Source: Nocardiopsis sp. CNR-923 (GTDB taxonomy: Bacteria > Actinomycetota > Actinomycetes > Streptosporangiales > Streptosporangiaceae). Taken from it: DNA of 64,000 nt. Position 1 is the first letter of the stretch, and every line of letters starts with the position of its first letter. Where the stretch lies: assembly GCF_001942255.1 (NCBI RefSeq), contig NZ_MKKC01000131.1:1-64000 (forward strand). Reading direction: 5' to 3'. This document shows positions 45,768-57,346 of the stretch, one piece after another. The notes beneath the pieces were generated by a model. The model ran no database searches. It had not been told where the DNA came from and saw only the letters and a list, made by a program, of their open reading frames with translations. A program made the translations under genes and the position numbers.

Positions 45768-48502
45768 TCAGAAGGTCACCCCTCCCAGGCGGCGGGGACC
45801 CGCGTCGGGCCGGACCTCGGGGGCCTCGCGCAACCACATGCGCGCGCCGAGCACGTGCGCACCGGTGGCGTTCACCAGGACCGGGTCCAGGTCCACGTAG
45901 CCGATCTCCGGGAACGCCTCCACCAGGCGCGAGACCCGGATCAGCAGCTCCTCCAGCGCCTCCACGTTGGGTTGCTCGGCCAGCGAGGTGGCGCCCGCGG
46001 GCAGCCCGAACAGCAGGGGCGCGGCGCGCACGGCGTGGATGAGGTCGGCGGCGTCCATGTCGGTCAGGGGGGCGAGCCGGAACGAACGGTCATCGAGCAG
46101 TTCGGCGGTCACGTCGCCAGGCCGAAGGAGACGACCGAGCCGAAGGACTGGTTGTCGCCCGCACGGACCACCGTGGGCACACCGGGCGCGGCCATGCGTT
46201 GGACGACGAGCCCCGCCTCCGCGCCGAACCGGTCGTGCAGGGAAAGGAAGGCGCTGCGCACGTCGTCCGGGGTGCGCAGGTCGGCGCGGACGAACGTGCC
46301 CCCCGCGCGGACCCGCAGGTCGGGAGCGTCGGCCTTCACCACGACGGGGTAGCCGAGCTCGCCGGCGGCCACCACGGCCTCGTCCGCGGACGTGACCGGT
46401 ATGTCGGGGTAGGCGGCGATACCGTAGCAGGCCAGGAGTTCGCGCGCGTCGGCGCTGGAGATCGCCGTGTCCTCGTCGTAGCGGCGTTCGCCGCCGAACC
46501 ACGCCACGGAGTTCTCCGCGGGCGCGCACTTGAGCGCGCGGGTGATGGCGGCGCGGGCGCGGGCGCGGTCGATGTCGGGCAGTTCGGGGTGCCGGCCGGG
46601 CTTGCGGTTGCGCCACTGGGCGTACCGGGTGGCGTGGGCGAGCGCCCGCACCGCGTCCTCCGGCGACGGGTAGGAGGGCACCGATCCGCGCAGGGTCTCG
46701 CCGCGCTCGCCGACGTGGCGCAGCTCCTCCGGGATGCCCTGCCGGGCGAGGTAGGTGGCGACCACCGGCTTGTCCGAACCCAGGGAACGTGCGCGCAGCA
46801 CACGGGCGACGTCGTCGCCGATGGGGTGCAGGGCGGGCACGAACACGACCACGACCGAGTGCACGTCCTCCGCCGCCAACGCGGTCTCCAGGGCCAGGTC
46901 GAAGTCCTCCGCGGTGGCCTGGGGCCCAAGGTTGACGGGCTCGTGCGGTTTGAGCCCCTGACGCACGGCGGCGTCCTTGACCAGGAGCTCCAGGGAGTCC
47001 GAGTTGCCGATGACGCCGACCCGGGGGCCATCGGGCAGGGGCTGGTAGGCGAACACCTGCGCGGCGTCGAACATCTGGGTGATGTCGTCCACGCGCACCA
47101 CGCCCGCCTGCTGGAACAGCGAGGTGACCGCGTAGTCGGGCAGGGCGAGCCCGCCCGCGGCGTGCCCGGTGGGTGTGGTCTGGGCCGAACCCCCGCTGCG
47201 CACGGCCACGACCGGCTTCTGCTTGGCCAGGCGGCGGGCCAGGCGGGTGAACTTGCGTGGATTGCCGAGCGACTCCAGGTACTGGAGCACCACCTCGGTG
47301 GCGGGGTCCTCCTGCCAGTACTGGACCAGGTCATTGCCGGACACGTCGGCGCGGTTGCCCGCCGAGACGAAGGTGGACAGGCCCATGCCGCGCTCGGCGA
47401 CCCGCTGGAGGATGGCGCGGCCGAGGGCGCGACTGGGAGAAGAAGCCGATGGGGCCGCGCGGAGGCAGGTCCGGGGAGAGGGTCGCGTTGAGTGAGACCG
47501 TCGGATCGCTGTTGGCGATGCCGAGGCAGTTGGGGCCCACGACGCGCATCCCGGCGGCGCGGGCGGTGCGTACCAGTTCGTCCTGCCGGGCACGTCCCTC
47601 GGGACCGACCTCGCCGAACCCGGAGCTGACCACGACGAGCCCGTGCACGCCCTTCTCCGCGCACTGCTCGACAACCTCGGTGACGGCCTCGGCCCGTACC
47701 GCGACGACGGCGAGGTCGACCTGGTCGGGGATGTCGAGCACGGACGGGTAGGCGCGCACGCCCACGACCGCCTTGGCCTCGGGGTGGACGGGGTAGACCG
47801 GGCCCTGGAACTCCCCGGTGAGGAGGTTGCGCAGCGAGGTCTGGCCGATCGTGTGCGCGGTCCGGCTGGCACCGATCACGGCCACGGACTCCGGGAAGAG
47901 CAGGCGGGCGATCGATCGCGACTCGGCGCGCTGCTCGCGGGCCTGCATGACCTCCCTGGCGTCGTCGGTGGGTTGAAGGTCCAGGGTGAGCCGGATGACA
48001 CCCTCGTCGAAGGTCTGCTGGGCGGTGTACCCGGCCTCGCGGAAGACGTTGATCATCCGCCGGTTCTCGGGGAGGACGTCGGCGACGAAGCGGCGCACCC
48101 CGCGTTCGCGCGCGGCGGCGCCGATGTGCTCCAGCAGGACCGAGGCCAACCCGCGGCCCTGGTGGGAGTCCTCCACGACGAAGGCGACCTCGGCCTCCTC
48201 CGGGGCGACCTTGTCGTAGCGCACGACGGCCACGAGGGCGTCGGAGATGGTGGCCACCAGCGCGACGCGGTCCTCGTAGTCGACGGTGGTGAAGCGCCGC
48301 ACGTCCCGGTCGGAGAGCCGGGGGTAGGGAGCGAAGAACCGGTAGTAGATCGTCTCCGGGGAGAGGCGGGAGTGGAAGTCCCGCAGCAGATCGGCGTCGT
48401 CGGGGGTGATGGGGCGCAGGTGCGCGGTGCTCCGTCGGTGAGGACGACGTCGGCTTCCCAGTGGTTCGGGTAGGACTGCACGACAGCGAGACTAGACGAC
48501 AT
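45768..48502 (-). CDS. GNAT acetyltransferase/ADP-forming acyl-CoA synthetase fusion (Pat-like; three frameshifts)
   Basis: The product, about 910 residues, joins an N-terminal GNAT domain (AFVVEDSHQGRGLASVLLEH) to a CoA-binding domain (VAVIGASRTAHTIGQTSLRN), a succinyl-CoA-ligase-like domain (FVSAGNRADVSGNDLVQYW) and an ATP-grasp domain (YPVVVKADAPDLRVRAGGTF). This is the plan of Pat-type lysine acetyltransferases of actinobacteria, with the GNAT at the N-terminus. They acetylate and inactivate acyl-CoA synthetases; the ligase half often lacks activity. Three single missing bases (near 48430, 47435 and 46110) break the frame. The start is ATG 48502, divergent from the PfkB gene. Confidence 0.87.
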
Positions 48503-48717
48503 TCGGTCGAATCCGGGGAAAGTCCATGCGGGAGGACCCGGGGTGCCCGGTGGCGGTGTGAGCCGTCCGGCGGCCGGGGCGCGGAGCGGACGCGGAGCGG
48601 CACCGCCCGTACCCGGCCACGTACCCGTGGAACCGTCACTTCGTTACACGCCGCTGATCGTTAACCTGTTAACGTCGTGCGGGCACGGATTCTCATAACT
48701 CGGTGGTGGCTGGCGAA

Positions 48718-49662
48718 ATGACACGAGTGGTCGTAATCGGTGACCTCATGACCGATGCCGTCGCGCAGGCGTTCCACCCCCTGGCCCGTGGCAGCGACAC
48801 GCCTGCGTCCGTGGTCATGTACGGCGGCGGTTCCGGGGCGAACATCGCCTCGTGGCTGGCCGTGGAGGGCGTCGACACCACGTTCGTGGGACGCCGGGGC
48901 TCCGACATCACCGGCAGGACCCGTGAGATGGAGCTCATGGGGTACGGGTTGGACTCGCGCATGGTCATGGACCCGGAGCGGCCCACCGGAACGTGTGTGG
49001 TCATGATCACGCACCGCGGTGACCGCACGATGCTGAGCGATCCCGGCGCCAACGCCCGGCTCCAGCCGGAGGACCTGCCGCGCGACGTGTTCGCGCCGGA
49101 CTCCCATCTGCACGTGTCCGGGTACACCCTGATCAACCCCGACTCCCGACGCGCCGCCCGGGTCGCCCTGCGCATGGCCCGCGAGAGCGGCATGTCCATC
49201 TCGGTGGACGGCGGTTCCCACGCGCCGCTGGAACGCGCGGGAGCGGAGAACTTCGTGGAGTGGACGCAGGGCGCACGGCTGCTCTTCGCCAACCTCGGCC
49301 AGGCCAGGGTGCTCTCCGGCCGGGACGAACCGGAGGCCGCCGCCAGGGTGCTGACCGCCCAGTACCCGAACGTCGTGCTCAAACTCGGTGAGGAGGGTGG
49401 CCTGTGGGCGTCCAGGACCCGCGAGGGCGTGGTGTCCGCGCCCGCGGAGCCGGTCGACCCGAAGCCGGGTTCAGTCGGCGCGGGTGACGCGTTCATCGCC
49501 GGGTTCCTGCCCGAGTGGCTGGCGGGCCGCCACCCCAAGGAGGCGCTGGGCCGGGGGCACCGGCTCGCGGCACGCGCCCTGCACCAGCCGGGCGCCCGCC
49601 CGGAACTGGGCGACGGACAGCCGGTCCGGCGCGGCGCCCCGCGCGGGCAGCGGCTGCGCTGA
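48718..49662 (+). CDS. PfkB-family carbohydrate kinase
   Basis: The 314-residue ribokinase-fold protein begins TRVVVIGDLMTDAVAQ and carries the substrate-site YGGGSGANIASWLA and the C-terminal ATP/catalytic motif GSVGAGDAFIAGFL with its catalytic Asp. It phosphorylates a sugar or nucleoside; the substrate is not evident. A GTG five codons upstream (48703) is an alternative start. The inverted repeat GTTAAC-CT-GTTAAC lies at 48660-48673. The last 20 residues are Pro/Arg-rich and may reflect a late sequence error. Confidence 0.87.
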   Translation: MTRVVVIGDLMTDAVAQAFHPLARGSDTPASVVMYGGGSGANIASWLAVEGVDTTFVGRRGSDITGRTREMELMGYGLDSRMVMDPERPTGTCVVMITHRGDRTMLSDPGANARLQPEDLPRDVFAPDSHLHVSGYTLINPDSRRAARVALRMARESGMSISVDGGSHAPLERAGAENFVEWTQGARLLFANLGQARVLSGRDEPEAAARVLTAQYPNVVLKLGEEGGLWASRTREGVVSAPAEPVDPKPGSVGAGDAFIAGFLPEWLAGRHPKEALGRGHRLAARALHQPGARPELGDGQPVRRGAPRGQRLR

Positions 49663-49903
49663 CGCTCCTGGGTGCGCTGCCCCGGGTGCGGGGGACGGCG
49701 TGCCCGGCCCACGGCTCGCGTGCGCGCGGCAGGCGCGCGGCCCCGTGCCCGAACCGTCGAGCCGACCCCATGATCCCGGTGGCCGAACAGACCGGTGGCT
49801 CCGCGCCCGACGCGGCACCGGTACCCGACGCCGCACCGCGACGGCCCGCCGCACCTCGGCGTCGACCGGGCCGCACCCCCGTTCGCCGCCCCGTCGGGCT
49901 CGG

Positions 49904-52135
49904 TCACCCGCCCATCGTGGCCAGGGTCAGTGGCAGCACCTCCGGGGCGCCGGCCCGGCGCAGGAGCGCCGCGCCCACCGTCAGACTCCACCCGGTGTCG
50001 GTGTAGTCGTCCACCAGCAGCACCGGCCCCGGTGACCCGGCCTGGAGTCGCGCCAGTCGGTCGGCCGCGTCGTCGCCGAGGACCAACTCCGAGTACACCT
50101 GATGCAGACGCAGCGCGCTGTTGTGCCGACGCGGTCCCGGCCCGGCCTCCGAGCGGTATCCCAGCGCGCCGACCGGGGTGAGCCGGCCCAGATCGCACAG
50201 GCGTCGCGCCAGATCGGTGACCATCGTCGGCCGGGTGCGCGAGGGCATCACGACCACGCCGACCGGTCGGGTCTGCCACCCCCAGGCGGCGAGCACCCGG
50301 ACGACCCCCTGGAGCACACGTTCGCTCACCGGCTCGTCGGGGGCGTCCTCGGCGAGGATCCGGCGCAGCTCGGTACCCCAGCCGACATCGGTGAACCGTG
50401 CCAGCGCCCGTCCCTCGCCCGCGCGGGAGCCCTCGGCGATCCGCCCGGACAGGTTCACCCCCAGGGCGTCCATGCCGGTGGGCCACTGGCGCCGGGGGGA
50501 GACCGGGGCGCCGGGGCGGTCGAGGTGGTCGGCGGCGGCCTCGCGCCTTGCGGGGTCCGTCTCCGTGGGCCAGTACTCCCCCGTGCACACGTCGCACCGG
50601 CCGCACGGCTCGGCCGCGCCGTCGTCGAGCTGGCGGCGCAGGAACTCCATCCGGCAGGTGTCGGTGGACAGGTAGTCGAGCATGGCCCGCTGCTCGCGCT
50701 CACGCGCCGCCGCGACGGCCGCGTACCGCTCGGCGTCGTACTCCCAGGACCGCCCGGTGGCGACCCAGCCCCCGCGGACGCGCCGGACCGCGCCGTCCAC
50801 GTCCAGGACCTTGAGCATCTGCTCCAGCCGGGTCCGGCGCAGGTCCACCCGGGTCTCCAACCGGGCGACGGACATCGGCGCCCCCTCGGCGGCCAGGACG
50901 TCGAGGGTCTCCCGCACGGTGTCCTCCTCGGGGAAGGACAGCCCGGCGAAGTACGCCCAGATCTGCCGGTCCTCGCGGCCGGGCAGCAGGACCACCTCGG
51001 CCCGCTGCACGCCTCGCCCCGCTCGTCCGACCTGCTGGTAGTAGGAGATGGGCGACTGGGGCGCCCCCAGGTGGACGACGAACCCGAGGTCGGGCTTGTC
51101 GAAGCCCATCCCGAGCGCGCTCGTGGCCACCAGGGCCTTGACCCGGTTGGCCAGCAGGTCGTCCTCGGCCCGTCTGCGCTCGTCCGGGTCGGTCTGACCG
51201 GTGTAGGCCCGCACGTCCAACCCCTGCTCGGAGAGGAAACGGGCGGTCTCCAGGGCGGCGCCGACGGTGAGCGTGTAGACGATGCCCGAGCCCTGGATCC
51301 GGGGCAGGTGCTCGGCCAGCCAGCTGAGCCGGGCGGTGGGGTCGGGCAGGTTCACCACGGCCAATCTCAGGCTCTCCCGTTCCAGGGAACCGCGCAGGAC
51401 GAGGGTGTCCTGGCGGGTTTCCCCCGTCTGGAGCTGTTCGGCGACGTCGCGGGTGACCCGCTCGTTGGCCGTGGCGGTGGTGGCCAGGACGGGGATTCCG
51501 TCGGGCAGGTCGTGCAGGAGGGATCGGATCCTGCGGTAGTCCGGGCGGAAGTCGTGCCCCCAGTCCGAGACGCAGTGCGCCTCGTCGATGACCACCAGCC
51601 CCGCACCGGCGGCGAGTTCGGGCAGGACTCGGTCGCGGAACTCGGGGTTGTTGAGCCGCTCGGGGCTGACCAGGAGCACGTCCACCTCCCCGGCGGCCAC
51701 GTCGGCGTAGACGGTCTCCCACGCGGTGGTGTTGGCGCTGTTGACGGTCCGCGCGCGGATCCCGGCGCGTTCGGCGGCGGCGATCTGGTTGCGCATCAAC
51801 GCCAGCAGTGGGGAGACGATGACGGTGGGGCCCGCCCCTTCGGCCCGGCGCAGGGCCGTGGCCACGAAGTAGACCGCGGACTTGCCCCAGCCGGTGCGTT
51901 GGACGACCAGGGCCCTGCGGTGTTCGGCGACCAGGGCGTGGATGGCTGTCCACTGGTCCTCGCGCAGCCGCGCGGACTTCCCGGCGAGCGCACGCAGGTG
52001 TCGTTCGGCCGCCTCGCGCAGGGCGCCGCCGTGCGCCCGCCCATGGGGACGCGAGCGGTCGTGGGGGGCGTCGTGGGCCGTGGAGTCGTCCGGGTGGGTC
52101 GCGGTGGCGTGCGCGCCGCCAGCAGATGTCGCCAT
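49904..52135 (-). CDS. RecQ-family DNA helicase with C-terminal phosphoribosyltransferase-like domain
   Basis: The 743-residue protein has helicase motif I RTGWGKS (residues 81-87), the DEAH box in VVIDEAHCVSDWGHDFRPDY, and motif VI QQVGRAGRG. A zinc-binding cysteine set follows (CRMEFLRRQL and CGRCDVCTGEYW). The last about 120 residues are not RecQ-like: they end with VLLVDDYTDTGWSLTVGAAL, a PRPP-binding loop of type I phosphoribosyltransferases. It unwinds DNA in recombination and repair. The role of the fused domain is unknown. I start at ATG 52135, which follows AAGGA. Confidence 0.88.
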   Translation of the reverse strand: MATSAGGAHATATHPDDSTAHDAPHDRSRPHGRAHGGALREAAERHLRALAGKSARLREDQWTAIHALVAEHRRALVVQRTGWGKSAVYFVATALRRAEGAGPTVIVSPLLALMRNQIAAAERAGIRARTVNSANTTAWETVYADVAAGEVDVLLVSPERLNNPEFRDRVLPELAAGAGLVVIDEAHCVSDWGHDFRPDYRRIRSLLHDLPDGIPVLATTATANERVTRDVAEQLQTGETRQDTLVLRGSLERESLRLAVVNLPDPTARLSWLAEHLPRIQGSGIVYTLTVGAALETARFLSEQGLDVRAYTGQTDPDERRRAEDDLLANRVKALVATSALGMGFDKPDLGFVVHLGAPQSPISYYQQVGRAGRGVQRAEVVLLPGREDRQIWAYFAGLSFPEEDTVRETLDVLAAEGAPMSVARLETRVDLRRTRLEQMLKVLDVDGAVRRVRGGWVATGRSWEYDAERYAAVAAAREREQRAMLDYLSTDTCRMEFLRRQLDDGAAEPCGRCDVCTGEYWPTETDPARREAAADHLDRPGAPVSPRRQWPTGMDALGVNLSGRIAEGSRAGEGRALARFTDVGWGTELRRILAEDAPDEPVSERVLQGVVRVLAAWGWQTRPVGVVVMPSRTRPTMVTDLARRLCDLGRLTPVGALGYRSEAGPGPRRHNSALRLHQVYSELVLGDDAADRLARLQAGSPGPVLLVDDYTDTGWSLTVGAALLRRAGAPEVLPLTLATMGG

Positions 52136-52371
52136 GCGTTCCTTGGTATCAGAGCGGAGGGGGTCGCGGCGGATGTCCACAGGGCGGACTTCGTCGGAAC
52201 CCTCTCGCGCCGGAGGCGTCGACCGGGACGGGCGAGGCTCTGCGCCCGCGACCGCGCACGGGCGGAAACCCCCACACGCGCGCCCAAAACTCCCTCAGTC
52301 GCACGGGTCACACCGCGCCAACCACCGGCCTACGTACGTTTCAGTCTCTGGAACAGGCCAGAATTACGGTC

Positions 52372-54858
<2,487 letters not shown>

Positions 54859-54873
54859 GAGTAGTGCGACGTG

Positions 54874-54905
54874 CCGTGTACACGGGCCCGGTCGCGTGTA
54901 CACGG
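54874..54905. promoter_or_regulatory. Tandem palindromes upstream of the carbonic anhydrase gene
   Basis: CCGTGTACACGG (54874-54885) and CGTGTACACG (54895-54904) are perfect palindromes of one motif, with centres exactly 20 bp apart (about two helical turns). They lie 33 bp before the anhydrase start. Paired sites on one DNA face suggest cooperative binding of a dimeric regulator. Confidence 0.7.
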
Positions 54906-54937
54906 CCCATGGCCATGGAGACAGGGAGTGAACCCGC

Positions 54938-55467
54938 GTGAGTGAGTCCATCGACCCCGGCCGCGCGCCGGGCGCCTTCGACGACGTGTTCGCCGCCAAC
55001 GACGAGTACGCGGCCCGCTTCGCGCTTGAGGGCCTCAAGCCGATGGCCGCCCGGGGGTTGGCCCTGGTGACCTGCATGGACTCCAGGATCGAGCCCCTGG
55101 ACATGCTGGGTCTCCAGCCCGGCGACGCCAAGATCCTGCGCAACGCGGGCGCCCGGGTGACCGATGACACCCTGCGTACGCTCGTCCTGGCCGTGTACCT
55201 GCTGGGCGTGGAGCGGGTCCTGGTCCTGCCGCACACGCGCTGCAAGATGGCCTCGGTGGACGACGACGGCGTGGTGCACGACCTCATCCAGGAGGAGTAC
55301 GGGGTGGACACCCGCAGCCTGGAGTTCCACACCAACAGCGACCAGCTCGGCGCGCTCAGGCACGACCTGGAGCGGATCCGCCACCACCCCCTGCTGCCCG
55401 CGGGGCTGCCCGTGGCGGGGGCGTCTACGACGTGGACTCGGGTCGGGTCAACCCGGTCGACCTCTGA
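54938..55467 (+). CDS. Beta-carbonic anhydrase (one frameshift)
   Basis: The product, about 176 residues, is a beta-class anhydrase that interconverts CO2 and bicarbonate. Zinc ligands are Cys in VTCMDSRIEP (CxDxR) and the His and Cys of LPHTRCKM. It belongs to the short actinobacterial branch. A missing G at about 55421 breaks the last 15 residues. Repaired, the protein ends GVYDVDSGRVNPVDL, a common anhydrase tail, with the stop at 55465-55467. The GTG follows GGGAG. Confidence 0.9.
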
Positions 55468-55679
55468 CACCGCCGGGCGGCCCGGTCGCCGGACGCCGGT
55501 GACCGGGCCCGCGTGTGTGCGCACCGCGCGGTCCGGGGATCCCTATGTATGGGGGCGGGTGCGGTGCGGTGTTCCACGAGTGCGCGCCGAGTCCCTCCCG
55601 GCCCCGTGTCTCGCCTGGGAATGCGGTCACTGCGGTGGCCGTTGTGATGCGGGACGGCAGCGCCGTCGAGAGGAGCACC

Positions 55680-56006
55680 GTGGAAGAGAGCACCTACGAG
55701 ACCTTCAACCGCGCACGCATGTTCATGGAGCTGGGCGACCCGATCTACGCCGCCCGCACCCTGGAGCCCCTCGTCGAACACGAGCCGAACAGCCGCTCCC
55801 TCCTGGAACTGCTCGGCCGCGCCTACTTCTTCTCCGCACAGCTCAACAAGGCCGAACGTACCTTCCGCAGGATCATCGAACTAGACCCGGTCGACAACTG
55901 GGCGCACATCGCCCTCGCCCGCACCCTGGAACGCCAGAGCCGCCACGAGGAGGCCGCGACCTACCGGCGCATGCACGCCGCGATGTCCGGCGGATCGCTC
56001 GACTGA
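55680..56006 (+). CDS. Tetratricopeptide-repeat protein
   Basis: The 108-residue protein is almost entirely TPR: three helix pairs starting MFMELGDPIYAARTLEPLVE, then SLLELLGRAYFFSAQLNKAE and NWAHIALARTLERQSRHEEA. It probably mediates protein contacts. Similar single-domain TPR proteins are widespread in actinobacteria without assigned function. The GTG at 55680 follows GAGGAG and sets the start. Confidence 0.85.
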   Translation: MEESTYETFNRARMFMELGDPIYAARTLEPLVEHEPNSRSLLELLGRAYFFSAQLNKAERTFRRIIELDPVDNWAHIALARTLERQSRHEEAATYRRMHAAMSGGSLD

Positions 56007-56146
56007 CCGTTCCGGACCGCTCCGGCGCGGTGATCGCCGCGCGTCCTCCCCGGGCGTCCGTCGGGGACGGACGCTCCGGGTGGCGGCGCCCGGGTCCGCC
56101 CCGGTCCGGGTCATGGCGCCGGCAGGCAACGGCTACGCTGCTGCAC

Positions 56147-57301
56147 ATGCCACCTCCCTCAGCAGCCGACGGCCCCGACCCCTCAGACCGCTCCGCGTGC
56201 GTGGACCGCACCAGTGAGCGCGCCCGGGCCTGGGCCGACGAGGCGGTTCGCAAGGTGGTCGCCGACGCCAACCGTTCGGCCGACACCCACCTGCACGTCT
56301 TCCCGCTTCCGTCGGAGTGGGGTATCGACCTGTACCTCAAGGACGAGTCGGTGCATCCCACCGGCAGCCTGAAGCACCGCCTGGCGCGATCACTGTTCCT
56401 CTACGGCCTGGCCAACGGCTGGATCACCGAGGACACCACGATCGTGGAGGCCAGTTCGGGCTCCACCGCCGTGTCCGAGGCCTACTTCGCACGGCTGGTC
56501 GGACTGGGCTTCGTCACGGTCCTCCCCCGCCGCACGAGCCCGGAGAAGATCGCCCTGATCGAACGGTACGGGGGGCGTTGCCACTTCGTCGACTCCCCGC
56601 CCGACATGTACACCGAGGCCGAGCGGCTCGCCCGGGAGACCGGCGGCCACTACATGGACCAGTTCACCTACGCCGAGCGCGCGACCGACTGGCGGGGCAA
56701 CAACAACATCGCCGAGTCCATCTTCGAGCAGCTCTCCATGGAGCGCTACCCGTGCCCCGAGTGGGTCGTGGTCGGCGCCGGCACGGGCGGCACGTCCGCC
56801 ACCATCGGCCGCTATCTGCGCTACCGTCGCCTGGGCACCCGCCTGGCGGTCGTGGACCCGGAGAACTCGGCGTTCTTCCCGGGCTGGGTGACCGGCGCCT
56901 CGGACTACGCCACGGGGATGCCGTCGCGGATCGAGGGGATCGGCCGCCCCCGCATGGAGCCGAGCTTCGTCCCGTCGGTGATCGACCTGATGATGCCCGT
57001 GCCCGACGCAGCGAGCATCGCCGCGATGCGCCACCTGCACGACGTCACGGGTCTGAGTGCGGGCGGCTCCACCGGCACCAACCTGTGGGGCGTGTGGCAC
57101 CTGGTGGCCAGGATGCTCCGTGAGGGGCGCAAGGGCAGCGTGGTCACCCTGATCTGCGACGGCGGCGAGCGCTACCAGCACAGCTACTACGACGACGCGT
57201 GGGTGGCCGAGCGGGGGCTGGACCCCGCGCCGTACCGGGCGGCGGTCGACCGGTTGCTCGACAGCGGGGACTGGGACCCGCCGCCCCCGCCCGGGAACTA
57301 G
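56147..57301 (+). CDS. cds1: PLP-dependent L-cysteine desulfhydrase (Cds1-like)
   Basis: The 384-residue protein is a fold-type II PLP enzyme of the cysteine-synthase superfamily. The PLP Lys lies in HPTGSLKHRLA, the phosphate-binding loop in GAGTGGTSAT, and SSGSTAVSEAYFARL forms the substrate loop. Length and the C-terminal LICDGGERYQHSYYDD match mycobacterial Cds1 (Rv3684), which degrades cysteine to pyruvate, H2S and ammonia. The ATG is at 56147. Confidence 0.87.
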   Translation: MPPPSAADGPDPSDRSACVDRTSERARAWADEAVRKVVADANRSADTHLHVFPLPSEWGIDLYLKDESVHPTGSLKHRLARSLFLYGLANGWITEDTTIVEASSGSTAVSEAYFARLVGLGFVTVLPRRTSPEKIALIERYGGRCHFVDSPPDMYTEAERLARETGGHYMDQFTYAERATDWRGNNNIAESIFEQLSMERYPCPEWVVVGAGTGGTSATIGRYLRYRRLGTRLAVVDPENSAFFPGWVTGASDYATGMPSRIEGIGRPRMEPSFVPSVIDLMMPVPDAASIAAMRHLHDVTGLSAGGSTGTNLWGVWHLVARMLREGRKGSVVTLICDGGERYQHSYYDDAWVAERGLDPAPYRAAVDRLLDSGDWDPPPPPGN

Positions 57302-57346
57302 GTTCCCGAGCGGGCCGAACCGGAGCGCGGGCCCGAAGGGGCACAG

